Shown here one piece after another: positions 32,484-41,338 of a stretch of 64,000 bases of DNA. Positions within the stretch are counted from its first letter, which is position 1. Every line of letters starts with the position of its first letter. Under the pieces are notes generated by a model. That model had not been told where the DNA came from and searched no databases. It saw only the letters and a program-made list of their open reading frames with translations. Both the position numbers and the translations under genes were made by a program. The DNA is from Oscillospiraceae bacterium (GTDB lineage: Bacteria > Bacillota > Clostridia > Oscillospirales > Acutalibacteraceae): positions 1 to 64,000 of the forward strand of contig SVPP01000006.1 of NCBI GenBank assembly GCA_015065765.1, given 5' to 3'.

Positions 32484-33601
32484 TTAAATATCCAAACTAT
32501 GACAGAAGCATACTTTCAATTGCTTCATCAGTTTTAAACCATTTTAGCGTTAAGGACTGCCAACACAAGACCTTACCCGAATTTGATAAATTACTTGAGA
32601 AAGATTACAAAAACATTATAGTAATTCTTTTTGACGGATTAGGAACTTCGATACTTAACTACCACCTCAAAGAAAACGACTTTTTGAGAAAGCATTATGT
32701 AACCGATATTTCTTCCGTTTTCCCATCGACAACCGTTGCTGCAACTACATCCATTTTGAGTGGCTACTCCCCTTTGGAATGTGGTTGGCTCGGTTGGGAC
32801 TTATACTTTGAGGAAATCGGTGAAAACGTTGCAGTTTTCAAAAACACTTTACAAAGGGACGGTGAGCGTGCCGCAAAATACAACGTAGCTCACAAATACA
32901 TTCCTTACAAAAACATTATGCAAAGAATTGGAAAGGTCAAGGGCAGAAAAAGTGCTTACTGTGTAGCCTTCTTTTCAAAATACCGCATCAAAAGTGTTGA
33001 AGATATTTGCAAGACCATTTATAAGCTTTCCAAAAAGAGAAAGAAGAAATACATATACGCTTATTGGAATCAGCCTGACCATGCAATGCACGGTCACGGA
33101 GTAACAAGTCCTGAAGCACACAAAGAGATTCTGCATATTAACAGCGAGGTAGAAAAGCTTTGCGGTAAATTGAAGGATTCGCTTGTAATCATAACTGCAG
33201 ACCACGGACTTTGTGATGGGAAAACAGAATATTTAGAGGACTATCCCCAAATAACAGAACTACTAAAAATACAACCATCCATTGAACCAAGAGCATTAAG
33301 TTTCTTTGTTAAAGACGGAAGAACAGAAAAATTCAAAACAGAATTCAATAAAATTTTTGGAGAGTCTTTCAGGTTAATGACAAAGGACGAGGTTTTCTCT
33401 GAAAATATTTTAGGTTTTGGAACACCTCATCCGAAAACTGCAGACTTTATAGGTGACTTTTTCGCAGTTGCTCTTGGTGAAATCAATATTGACTATAAAC
33501 GAGGTGATTTTGAAATGGTTGGTGTTCACGCAGGTCTCACAGAAGAAGAAATGACTGTTCCCTTTATAGCAATAGAGACTGAAAAGAGGAAACGACGATG
33601 A
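32480..33601 (+). CDS. Alkaline-phosphatase-superfamily phosphodiesterase/pyrophosphatase
   Basis: 373 residues. IIVILFDGLGTSILNYH carries the first metal Asp; FPSTTVAATTSILSGYSP carries the catalytic Thr; YAYWNQPDHAMHGHG and VIITADHGLCDG give further metal ligands, with a late H in VGVHAGLT. This is the nucleotide pyrophosphatase/phosphodiesterase branch. No signal peptide, so probably cytoplasmic. It overlaps the methyltransferase stop as ATGA and the following GNAT start as ATGA, so all three are translationally coupled. Confidence 0.85.
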   Translation: MIKYPNYDRSILSIASSVLNHFSVKDCQHKTLPEFDKLLEKDYKNIIVILFDGLGTSILNYHLKENDFLRKHYVTDISSVFPSTTVAATTSILSGYSPLECGWLGWDLYFEEIGENVAVFKNTLQRDGERAAKYNVAHKYIPYKNIMQRIGKVKGRKSAYCVAFFSKYRIKSVEDICKTIYKLSKKRKKKYIYAYWNQPDHAMHGHGVTSPEAHKEILHINSEVEKLCGKLKDSLVIITADHGLCDGKTEYLEDYPQITELLKIQPSIEPRALSFFVKDGRTEKFKTEFNKIFGESFRLMTKDEVFSENILGFGTPHPKTADFIGDFFAVALGEINIDYKRGDFEMVGVHAGLTEEEMTVPFIAIETEKRKRR

Positions 33602-34158
33602 ATATAATACAAAAAATAAAACAGATAAAATACATAAAAACCACACCCACACTTCAAACTGAAAGGCTGATTTTACGTCCTATTACACCAAAGGATGCAG
33701 ATGCAGCTTTTGTATGGTTGAGTGATGAAAAGGTTAATAAATTCATGCCTTATAACCTTTACAAAAACACAGACGAGGTTTTGCTTTGGATAAATGTAAT
33801 TCTTCCCGATAGCGATAAATACCACTGGGGATTTATGCTTAAAGAAAACAATCTGTTAATCGGCAGCGGAAGCATAGGGCCTGACAAGGGTAACCCCGAT
33901 GAGTGGGGATTCGGTTATAATATTCGTTCTGATTACTGGAACAAGGGCTTTGCTACAGAGGCTGCAAAAAGGATGATTGAGTTTGCACATAAAGAACACG
34001 GCATTAAAGATTTTGTTGCAAGCCATGCTGTTGATAATCCTGCTTCGGGCAGAGTTATGGAAAAATGCGGTCTTACTTTTGAGCGTTACACTGAATACAG
34101 CACATTTGATGGTAAAGAAAAATTCAAAGCAAAATCATATAAATTGCATTTGGAGTGA
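33598..34158 (+). CDS. GNAT N-acetyltransferase (RimJ/RimL-like)
   Basis: 186 residues. LQTERLILRPITPKDADAAFVWLSDEKVNKFMPY is a RimJ/RimL-type start; acetyl-CoA motif GYNIRSDYWNKGFATEAAKRMIEFAHKEHG; NPASGRVMEKCGLTFERYTEY at the end. In this setting acetylation of a small molecule or peptide is possible, but nothing in the sequence fixes the substrate. ATGA overlap with the upstream gene; 6 bp before the second methyltransferase. Confidence 0.85.
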   Translation: MNIIQKIKQIKYIKTTPTLQTERLILRPITPKDADAAFVWLSDEKVNKFMPYNLYKNTDEVLLWINVILPDSDKYHWGFMLKENNLLIGSGSIGPDKGNPDEWGFGYNIRSDYWNKGFATEAAKRMIEFAHKEHGIKDFVASHAVDNPASGRVMEKCGLTFERYTEYSTFDGKEKFKAKSYKLHLE

Positions 34159-34164
34159 TGATTT

Positions 34165-34929
34165 ATGAAAATAAAACATATTGATAATGGTCGTTTTTTT
34201 GACTTCGGTAAAGCCTCTGCTGAATATGCAAAATACAGAGATATCTACCCTGAAAGGCTTTACGAAGAATTATACGCACTTGGCGTAGGACGCAAAAACA
34301 CTTCCTGGCTTGATATAGGCACCGGCACAGGCGTTCTGCCATTTAACCTCTGTAACTATGGTGCAAGTATAACAGGCGTTGATATTTCTGAAAGTCAGAT
34401 TGAAGTTGCAAAAACGTTGACTATAGAAAAAGGTGTTAATAATGTGAGTTTTCTCGTTTCTCCTGCTGAAACAACACCTTTTGAAGATAACAGTTTTGAC
34501 TGCATTACTGCGGCACAATGCTTTTGGTATTTTGACAGAGATAGAATTATTAATGAAATTAAGCGGCTTATTAAACCCGGCGGAGTGTTTGTGAAAATCT
34601 ATATGAGTTACACCCTTGATGATGAAATTGCTGAAAAATCTCACGAGCTTGTCAAGAAACTGAATAAGAACTGGACTCCCGGAGCATCGGGTTCAAAAGA
34701 TATGTATAACCATCCTTTTGAAAATAGCAAGCTTGATGTTTTCGAGTGCAAAATACCGTTTACAAGGGAAAGTTGGCACGGAAGAATGTCAGCCTGTCGC
34801 GGAACGATGGCATCTATGGATGAAGAAACATTTAAAAAGTGGAATAAAGAACATAAAGAACTGCTTAAAAATTATCCCGACACATTTGAAATAAGGCACA
34901 AGGTTTATATAGCCTCATACAAATTTTGA
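34165..34929 (+). CDS. Class I SAM-dependent methyltransferase (UbiE/Methyltransf_11 type)
   Basis: 254 residues. Motif I SWLDIGTGTGVLPFNLCNYGASITGVDIS, motif II region FEDNSFDCITAAQCFWYFD, post-motif EIKRLIKPGGVFVKIYMSY. The C-terminal half is typical of small-molecule methyltransferases. Last gene of the four-gene operon; its sequence is not closely related to the first methyltransferase. Target unknown. Confidence 0.87.
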   Translation: MKIKHIDNGRFFDFGKASAEYAKYRDIYPERLYEELYALGVGRKNTSWLDIGTGTGVLPFNLCNYGASITGVDISESQIEVAKTLTIEKGVNNVSFLVSPAETTPFEDNSFDCITAAQCFWYFDRDRIINEIKRLIKPGGVFVKIYMSYTLDDEIAEKSHELVKKLNKNWTPGASGSKDMYNHPFENSKLDVFECKIPFTRESWHGRMSACRGTMASMDEETFKKWNKEHKELLKNYPDTFEIRHKVYIASYKF

Positions 34930-34932
34930 TAG

Positions 34933-35013
34933 TCACACTTTTCTGCACTTCACAATTGCCTCAGTTATATCAGTAGGCACAAGCTCGCCGTGCTGATTAT
35001 AGTGAGTATTCAT
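34933..35013 (-). CDS. Possible 26-aa ORF or gene remnant
   Basis: Minus-strand frame MNTHYNQHGELVPTDITEA... ends in a stop just past the methyltransferase gene. It reads like real protein sequence and a 13-bp palindrome (ACAGGAATCCTGT, 35017-35029) precedes it, but only a weak AGGA is near the start. It may be a fragment of a decayed gene. Confidence 0.2.
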   Translation of the reverse strand: MNTHYNQHGELVPTDITEAIVKCRKV

Positions 35014-35088
35014 AACACAGGAATCCTGTATTTCAGATTAAATTCCGGGTTACGGCATTTCTCGCTTTTAACTGAAGAAAATGTCTTG

Positions 35089-35117
35089 TTGAAGTTATGT
35101 CTTAAATGTGGTATAAT
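35089..35117 (+). promoter_or_regulatory. Promoter of the GH110-like gene
   Basis: TTGAAG (35089-35094), 17-bp spacer, TATAAT (35112-35117). The same box set (TTGAAG, 17, TATAAT) precedes the TipAS gene. Confidence 0.6.
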
Positions 35118-35147
35118 AACCGAAAAAATAATCGGAAGGAGATTTTT

Positions 35148-37007
35148 ATGCTTCTGAAATTAGTTTCATTTATTGCATCAATATTGTTATTATTCACTTC
35201 ATCTGCAATAGCTCCACAAAAGCCGGATGTACTCGTTGAAATACTTGATAACTTAAGCGAGAACAGAACGGCAGACGAGATAAATGGTGCAGCCGGGACA
35301 AAATTCTATATTCAGCGACCGAAAAATGAAATGCTTACAGAGGTTAAGGCTTCTGCTTTCGGACTTTCGGAAAGTAACGAAGATAATTTTTCTGCTTTTC
35401 AGAGTGCACTTAATTACTGCTCCGAACATCCGCAGACAAAGCTTGTTATTGACAAAGGCACATATTATTTCAAAAGCCTTAACGGACTTGATGCCAACAA
35501 CTGCACGGATTTGCTTATTGAAGGAAACGATGCAACCTTTGTTTTCTCCTCAACCGGTTATAAGTTTTTTATCAGAAACAGCGACTGCGTTGAAATCCGC
35601 AACCTTAATTTTGATTGGAACTGGACAGAAAGCCCACTTGCTTCGGTTGTCACCGTTCAAAACAGTAACGCAGATACTCACACGCTTGACCTTGTATTCA
35701 AGGATGCTGAATACTGTAAAGAAAACTGCAGACTGATGGCAATTACTCAATGTGACACTGAAACATATACCTTCGGTGCAAAATATTCATCAAAAGAGGT
35801 TTATCTTTATCAGGACGGAACAAACATAAAATCAGTCCGGAAGATTTCTGATAATACTCTGCGTGTTACTCATAACAGCTGTATGGACAATTTTCATGAC
35901 GGTGAAACATATATACTCAGACACTATGTCTATGACGGAACGATTTTTAATCTCCGGGATTACAGCAAAAATTTAACCTTTGACAATGTCAGTATTTACG
36001 GAAGTGCCGGTATGGCTTATATCTGTGAAGGCAACTGCTCACATTTTCAGATTATCAATAACTTTATCGGTGTCAATCCCCAAAACAAAGATAAACGATG
36101 CGTGTCCCTGACAGCCGACGCGATTCATATTGTAAACACCGATGGTTGCTTCAATATTTCGGGTTGTGACATAAGCGGAATGGGCGATGATGCTATTAAC
36201 GTTCATGACGGACTCGGATATATTTCAGCAATAAACGGTAACACCCTAACGCTTGTCGCTTCGGCAATGAGGCTGAGCAAAGGTGACACTCTTGCGTTTA
36301 AGAATGACAAATTTGAGAACACAGATTTAACCGCAAAAATCGTTTCTGTCAAAGATCTTGATTGGATAACAAAAGAGGTTGTCATTGAGGCGTTGCCCGA
36401 GAGCGTAAAGGAAGGTTGGACCGCCTACAATACAGAATGCGGCAGCGATAATTACGTTATCACGAACAATTATTTCCACGAAAACAGAGCAAGAGGTCTG
36501 CTTCTTCAATCTTCAAACGGGCTCTGCGAGAACAACCGTTTTTATAAAACTATGGCACAGGCAATAAAGGTTGTTATGGATATTGAACCCACTCTTTGGC
36601 AGGAAGGCACAGGCGTTGATAACCTTATCATACAGAATAACACCTTTGAAAAGTGTAATTACAGTGACTGGGGTTCTGTAATTGAAATCGGCACAAATAT
36701 TGCAGGCAGAAGTGCAGAAACAGCCGTTTTTACCAATATTGAAATCAGCTCTAACAAGTTTACTGACATTCCGTCAATGCTGATGAGAGCGGATAATGCG
36801 AATGGTTTTGTTTTCCGTAATAACACGATTGATACCGGTGAATTCTTTGAGAAAAATTCAATTCAAGGCAGAGTTCAATTCGGAAAATTCTGTTCAAATG
36901 TCACCTACGCAGATAATATTTTTGCAGACAGTGGATTTTTAAAATTCAAAGAAATTGTGAAAGCAACAGATATCTGCGTCTGGGCACAAATCAATTCGCA
37001 GTTCTGA
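35148..37007 (+). CDS. Secreted right-handed beta-helix glycosidase, GH110-like
   Basis: 619 residues with signal peptide (LLKLVSFIASILLLFTSSAIA). Many short beta-helix coils: LDANNCTDLLIEGNDATFVF, SGCDISGMGDDAINVHDGLGYI with an Asp pair, YFHENRARGLLLQSSNGLCENNRFYKTMAQAI, and IIQNNTFEKCNYSDWG. The GDDAINVHD coil and ENRARG coil resemble GH110 alpha-1,3-galactosidases, which act on blood-group B and related host glycans; I rate the family call as moderate. ATG 35148 follows GGAAGGAG; an earlier in-frame ATG lies upstream of the transcription start. Confidence 0.7.
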   Translation: MLLKLVSFIASILLLFTSSAIAPQKPDVLVEILDNLSENRTADEINGAAGTKFYIQRPKNEMLTEVKASAFGLSESNEDNFSAFQSALNYCSEHPQTKLVIDKGTYYFKSLNGLDANNCTDLLIEGNDATFVFSSTGYKFFIRNSDCVEIRNLNFDWNWTESPLASVVTVQNSNADTHTLDLVFKDAEYCKENCRLMAITQCDTETYTFGAKYSSKEVYLYQDGTNIKSVRKISDNTLRVTHNSCMDNFHDGETYILRHYVYDGTIFNLRDYSKNLTFDNVSIYGSAGMAYICEGNCSHFQIINNFIGVNPQNKDKRCVSLTADAIHIVNTDGCFNISGCDISGMGDDAINVHDGLGYISAINGNTLTLVASAMRLSKGDTLAFKNDKFENTDLTAKIVSVKDLDWITKEVVIEALPESVKEGWTAYNTECGSDNYVITNNYFHENRARGLLLQSSNGLCENNRFYKTMAQAIKVVMDIEPTLWQEGTGVDNLIIQNNTFEKCNYSDWGSVIEIGTNIAGRSAETAVFTNIEISSNKFTDIPSMLMRADNANGFVFRNNTIDTGEFFEKNSIQGRVQFGKFCSNVTYADNIFADSGFLKFKEIVKATDICVWAQINSQF

Positions 37008-37023
37008 TACAAACAAAGCATAA

Positions 37024-37063
37024 CTCCACAATGAAGAACATGGCTAAGCCTTTCATTGTGGAG
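37024..37063 (+). terminator. Terminator after the GH110-like gene
   Basis: CTCCACAATGA and TCATTGTGGAG form a perfect 11-bp stem followed by TATTGTTTTC. The 37064-37419 stretch beyond holds the next promoter and no convincing gene. Confidence 0.65.
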
Positions 37064-37328
37064 TATTGTTTTCTCATTAAATAAACGAAGTAATAATTTT
37101 AACGGATACCCGTAAGAAAGTTTTATTATCACTGTCATTTTCTTTTACAGAAGCATTACTGATATAACTAACAGAGTGATAATATATAGTAACATCACCT
37201 GATGCTGCCCTCTGAAAATACAATTTTTCCGACTCCGCTTGTTCTAACAAATTTATTTTTATTCCCTTCATATTGTATAAGCTATACTTTATGGTGGAAA
37301 AATTCTCTTGTCAGGAGAGTTTGTTTCA

Positions 37329-37370
37329 ATAAACAGGTTATTGTTTATTTTTTCAAAAACTGATATTATC
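37329..37370 (+). promoter_or_regulatory. Promoter and AATAAACA dyad of the HTH-TPR gene
   Basis: TTGTTT (37342-37347), 17-bp spacer, TATTAT (37365-37370). AATAAACA-N6-TGTTTATT (37329-37350) is a perfect dyad over the -35 box, a likely autoregulatory operator. Confidence 0.55.
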
Positions 37371-37419
37371 AGTGTGTAACCACGGCCGGGTTAACTTAAA
37401 AGTTGAAAGGTGATATGCT

Positions 37420-38511
37420 ATGACAATCTATTTCGGAGAAAACCTTAAAAAACTTCGTAAATCAAAGGACCTCACTCAGGAAGCATTGGCAGATTTCCTC
37501 GGTATGTCATTCCAGGCAATAAGCAAATGGGAACGTGGTGAAACATACCCTGACATAACTATGCTTCCCGTAATCGCATCATTCTTTGGCGTTACCGTTG
37601 ACAGCCTTCTCGGTACGGACATGATTGAAAAAGAAAAGCAGATTGGTGAATATTGTAAAGAATATTCACGCTTGTGGACTGAGGGTAAAATAAAAGAAGT
37701 AAGAGATATGCTCAAAAACGCAATTACCGAATTTCCCGGCAATTATGACCTGCTTGCAAAATATCTGAACGCACTTATTCATGCACAATATGACGACGAT
37801 TATCTTCTTTCGATAAAAGCAGAAGTTTACAGAGTTTATGACACCATACAGAATTACTGCACTATTGACAGCATCAGAATATGGACCAAGAAGCTCATGT
37901 GCCGTTATATGCGTGACCTGAGCCTTATAGGAAACAGCGGTGTAGATATTGCTGACGCTGAAAAAATTCTTGAGCAAATGCCTGTTATGCAGAATACAAG
38001 AGATTACGAAGCAATGTACATGTATCCCAATGATGACGAAAAACGAGCTCGTGCCTGTGCAAACGGAATTTCCGAAATGCTCCGTCTTTTCGGTGAAATA
38101 ATGAACAGAAAATATAAGAATTTTCTCGACGCAGACGGCGACATCTCCGAAGCATACATCAACCTGGTTGAAAAGGTTATGCCTGACGGAGATTATGGCA
38201 AGAGCCATTATCTTATGGTAATCAACCATCACCGCCTTGGTGTCAAAAAATATGTTGCAGGGGATGTAAAATCTGCCCTTGAGCATTTTGAAAAAGGCCT
38301 CAAACTTGCAAAAAGCTATGACGAAATGCCTGACCTTCTTATACACTCTTCAAATGCCGTAAAGGGACTTGAATTTGACAAAACGAAAGCATATCGTTTT
38401 TGGGAAGGCTCATTCCTTGAGGATATGAAAGAAGGTCTGCTAAACAGACCTGAGCTTTCCGATGAATTCAAAAGCAGCAAAGAATTCAGAAAAATTATGG
38501 AAATTTTCTGA
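37420..38511 (+). CDS. XRE-family HTH regulator with helical-repeat C-terminal domain
   Basis: 363 residues. Cro/C1-type HTH at 1-65 (FGENLKKLRKSKDLTQEALADFLGMSFQAISKWERGETYPDI). The remaining 300 residues are helical, with TPR-like pairs such as LKNAITEFPGNYDLLAKYLNALIHAQ and ALEHFEKGLKLAKSYDEMPDLLIHS. HTH plus TPR is known from peptide-sensing regulators and from many uncharacterised Clostridia proteins; no signalling-peptide gene is seen nearby. Single gene between a dyad-covered promoter and a strong terminator. Confidence 0.88.
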   Translation: MTIYFGENLKKLRKSKDLTQEALADFLGMSFQAISKWERGETYPDITMLPVIASFFGVTVDSLLGTDMIEKEKQIGEYCKEYSRLWTEGKIKEVRDMLKNAITEFPGNYDLLAKYLNALIHAQYDDDYLLSIKAEVYRVYDTIQNYCTIDSIRIWTKKLMCRYMRDLSLIGNSGVDIADAEKILEQMPVMQNTRDYEAMYMYPNDDEKRARACANGISEMLRLFGEIMNRKYKNFLDADGDISEAYINLVEKVMPDGDYGKSHYLMVINHHRLGVKKYVAGDVKSALEHFEKGLKLAKSYDEMPDLLIHSSNAVKGLEFDKTKAYRFWEGSFLEDMKEGLLNRPELSDEFKSSKEFRKIMEIF

Positions 38512-38552
38512 ACAGCCTTCAACGAAGTCAGCTTTACTTTCTTAATAAAAAT

Positions 38553-38596
38553 ACCTGACGGACTTATGCTGAGCATCTAACGTAAGTCCGTCAGGT
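38553..38596. terminator. Terminator after the HTH-TPR gene
   Basis: ACCTGACGGACTTA pairs perfectly with TAAGTCCGTCAGGT across a 16-base loop, with an A-run before and TATCTT after. The next 247 bp (38597-38843) hold no gene; only a GGGGCG/CGC...CCCC hairpin-like stretch near 38650-38675 is noticed. Confidence 0.65.
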
Positions 38597-38843
38597 TATC
38601 TTAATGAACTCGCTATCTGCAAAAGTACCCTTTCAGGAACATCCGGGTGGGGCGTAAAAAAACGCGCAACCCCTATAGTGTTGTATGTGTATAGCGGTCA
38701 TCTAAGATTTGTGTTGGTTTATTTCTGTTGTCTTCATCATTATAACATCTATAATCCATTATTCCAATAGTATTTCAGCCCCACATCAAATATTTTTTCA
38801 AATTATATGGGTTAGAATATTATGAAAGGATGGTGACGTTGTA

Positions 38844-39149
38844 ATGGAAGAAAAAGATTTTGCATTAAGACTTGCACAGCTCAGAGAAAAGAAAGGAGTA
38901 TCTGCCAGAGATATGAGTTTGTCTATGGGGCAAAACCCCGGATATATCAATAATATTGAATCAGGCAAATCTCTTCCGTCACTACCTGGAATTTTCTATA
39001 TTTGTGATTATTTAAGTGTAACTCCCAGTGAGTTTTTCGATTTAGAATCAAAGAATCCAACAAAAGTAAATGAGTTACTTGATGCAGCAAAGAATCTGAG
39101 TGATGATCAATTGGACCATCTCATTGCCATTGTAAAAGGATTGAAATGA
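38844..39149 (+). CDS. Small XRE-family HTH regulator
   Basis: 101 residues. Residues 5-65 are a helix-turn-helix (FALRLAQLREKKGVSARDMSLSMGQNPGYINNIESGKSLPSL), followed by YICDYLSVTPSEFFD and a short helix pair (NLSDDQLDHLIAIVKGL) that probably dimerises. GGATGGTGA precedes the start. Stand-alone gene ending in a strong terminator; target unknown. Confidence 0.88.
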   Translation: MEEKDFALRLAQLREKKGVSARDMSLSMGQNPGYINNIESGKSLPSLPGIFYICDYLSVTPSEFFDLESKNPTKVNELLDAAKNLSDDQLDHLIAIVKGLK

Positions 39150-39158
39150 ACATAACGA

Positions 39159-39204
39159 ACCCCGGAAGTTCTTTATTACCAAGAACTTCCGGGGTCTCTT
39201 TTTG
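39159..39204. terminator. Bidirectional terminator between HTH gene and lipase-like gene
   Basis: ACCCCGGAAGTTCTT pairs perfectly with AAGAACTTCCGGGGT across 7 bases, then CTCTTTTTG. Serves both converging genes and belongs to the CCCCGGAA hairpin set seen at 20134 and 50744. Confidence 0.85.
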
Positions 39205-39218
39205 ATTATTCAGTTTAA

Positions 39219-41129
39219 TTAATAATAATCCCTTGCCCCGTAAAGCTTAAGCATAAGGTCACTTAAAGTTTTGAAAATCGGGGTAAGAACTCCGTTCAGC
39301 TCATACTTTTCAAATGGTTTGTCATCTTCAAATCCAAGCTCGTAAAGCTTGGTATAAAGAGCTTTTTCTGCTTGTCTTGCATCATCAAAGTTCCATGCAC
39401 GTTTTGCAAGTTCTTTGACTGCTGTTTCATATGCAGCATCAAGCTCTGCTTTATCTTCAGCAGAAACTGAAGAAATCTGTTCTTCAGTAAGCCTTTCGTA
39501 TGTGTTAATTACGTCACCAAGACCATCTACGTCTCTGTATTCGTTGAACTGAGGATATCCGCCGTTGTTTACTCTTGCGTCAGTAATTGATTTGTTTGTT
39601 GCGATATCAACGCAAAGGGCAATAACATCTTCAACAGATGACTGAAGTTTAAGATGGCTCTGATTTTTAACAAACCACGTTCTGTCAGGAAGAGCACATG
39701 TGCCTGCATCAAGTGAACCATCAGGAGAAATATAGCTTTCATCAATTGCAGGCTTATAATTTTCAGGAAGAACTTCTCCGTATTTTGCAGATGTTGCACC
39801 TAAAGATGTTGACTGAATCTGAATGATGTTGTCCGAGCTGTAGTTCCAGTTTTCAATAACACTTGGAAGAGGAAGTCCATAACCGCAGATTACAAAAATA
39901 TCCATACCTTCTTCAGAAAGTTTCTTAGCTGTAGCACCTGCGTTTTTCTGGATTTCATAATATTCATCAGTCTTTGCTTTCAGCGCAGCATGAGCTTCGT
40001 CTGAAATGTATTTCGCAGCAAGTGCTTCGTATTCTGCACTGGGAACAAGTGCCCACATTGACGGACAGTTCATAATAAGATTACCGAGAACTTCTTTTAT
40101 TACTCTGCCTGCTATGTAATCAACATCATCTGCAAAAAAGCTGTGAGGAATAATTCTTGTTACAAAGTTGAGGAGATAACCAAGCCAGTCCATGCCACCG
40201 TCGGCAAGCTGAAGGATAAGAGGAAGCATTTCCGAATAGAAAAGTTCACTGTCATCAAAGCTGAACGCAGCATTCATAAGGTCACTGAGAAGATATGAAC
40301 CGTCAGTTGCTGCTGCAGCGTAAATTACTCTGTCAATATCGTCAGGGTTGCAATATTTTGCAAGATATGCATTGCCTATTGTGCCACCGAGACTGATGAA
40401 AACAACTGTTACTTTATCGTGACCGGTCTGCTCTTTAACCATCTGAATGTAAGAATCAAGTCTTTCCGCAGTTTCAAGAGTGTCACCGAATGAACTGTAT
40501 GCGAAATAATATGCGTGATCATAACCTGCTTTTTCGCAATAATCCGTAATGTCAACCTGAGCCTTGATAAAATCATACTCATGCTCATATTTATATGAGG
40601 GAAGAGTGTTTCCGTTATCATCCTTTTTATAGCCCTGAGCATAGCCGTAAGACTTATCTGGCTTCGTCATAGCAACCTCATCTGAATACCAGTATTCATC
40701 AACATGTACTCCGTTTGTACGTGTACCGTCTGCGTTAAAATAATGAGAGTTAAATGCAGTGTCAACAACTCTTACAAGCTCGTCAATAAAAATATCCCTG
40801 TTACCTGTAATAAGACCAAGAACAAGCTTAAGAAGGATTGAAGGAATAGCGTTTGTGATTGTTTTCATATCAAACATAAACTGCATATCCATACCCTCGA
40901 CGATGGGAAAACCGTCACTTGTGAGAATATCGTTACCCTCTTTGTCCTGAACATAAACCTGTGACTGCATAATGCCGTGAACAACAACTATTGGTGTGTA
41001 TTCGCATTCACCTTCGCACTCCGTCAGACAATTGTGATCATATTCAGGAATCGGTTTTGCCGCAAAAACAGAAAATCCTGTTGTCACAACAATAACTGTT
41101 GCAAGTAAAATGCTTATAAATTTTTTCAT
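39219..41129 (-). CDS. Secreted alpha/beta-hydrolase, lipase/LCAT-like
   Basis: 636 residues with signal peptide (KKFISILLATVIVVTTGFSVFA). The oxyanion strand reads YTPIVVVHGIM, and the nucleophile elbow is VVFISLGGTIGNAYLA, where Ser is kept but the usual first Gly of GxSxG is Ile/Phe. A late NQSHLKLQ may supply the His and DIFVICGYGLPLP sits at the acid strand. A CLTECEGECEY motif follows the signal. The C-terminal 100 residues are helical. Likely an extracellular lipase or acyltransferase. AGGAGG precedes ATG 41129. Confidence 0.75.
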   Translation of the reverse strand: MKKFISILLATVIVVTTGFSVFAAKPIPEYDHNCLTECEGECEYTPIVVVHGIMQSQVYVQDKEGNDILTSDGFPIVEGMDMQFMFDMKTITNAIPSILLKLVLGLITGNRDIFIDELVRVVDTAFNSHYFNADGTRTNGVHVDEYWYSDEVAMTKPDKSYGYAQGYKKDDNGNTLPSYKYEHEYDFIKAQVDITDYCEKAGYDHAYYFAYSSFGDTLETAERLDSYIQMVKEQTGHDKVTVVFISLGGTIGNAYLAKYCNPDDIDRVIYAAAATDGSYLLSDLMNAAFSFDDSELFYSEMLPLILQLADGGMDWLGYLLNFVTRIIPHSFFADDVDYIAGRVIKEVLGNLIMNCPSMWALVPSAEYEALAAKYISDEAHAALKAKTDEYYEIQKNAGATAKKLSEEGMDIFVICGYGLPLPSVIENWNYSSDNIIQIQSTSLGATSAKYGEVLPENYKPAIDESYISPDGSLDAGTCALPDRTWFVKNQSHLKLQSSVEDVIALCVDIATNKSITDARVNNGGYPQFNEYRDVDGLGDVINTYERLTEEQISSVSAEDKAELDAAYETAVKELAKRAWNFDDARQAEKALYTKLYELGFEDDKPFEKYELNGVLTPIFKTLSDLMLKLYGARDYY

Positions 41130-41155
41130 AGTATCATCCTCCTTTTTATAAAACA

Positions 41156-41184
41156 AGATTATCATTTTTTTTTCTTAAAGTCAA
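41156..41184 (-). promoter_or_regulatory. Promoter of the lipase-like gene
   Basis: Minus-strand TTGACT (41179-41184), 17-bp A-rich spacer, TAATCT (41156-41161). Confidence 0.45.
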
Positions 41185-41275
41185 TAACTTTTCATAAGCA
41201 AACTACAATTTAAAATCTTTTGCCGAGCAGGGGCATTTCTGCATTCTTGTTTTTCATCCACAGAAAAATGTCAGG

Positions 41276-41304
41276 TTGAAGTTACTCTTCCGGTATGGTA
41301 TAAT
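41276..41304 (+). promoter_or_regulatory. Promoter of the TipAS gene
   Basis: TTGAAG (41276-41281), 17-bp spacer, TATAAT (41299-41304). Confidence 0.6.
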
Positions 41305-41338
41305 AATTCTTACAAATAAGAATTTGTTTGTGTGTTTT

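Noticed and set aside
37077-37271. 64-codon minus-strand frame between the GH110-like and HTH-TPR genes
   Set aside because: There is no Shine-Dalgarno sequence and it lies across the intergenic region; composition is ambiguous, so it was not called.
38512-38843. A signalling-peptide gene for the HTH-TPR regulator (RRNPP-like pair)
   Set aside because: No short frame with a ribosome site and export signal was found downstream or upstream.
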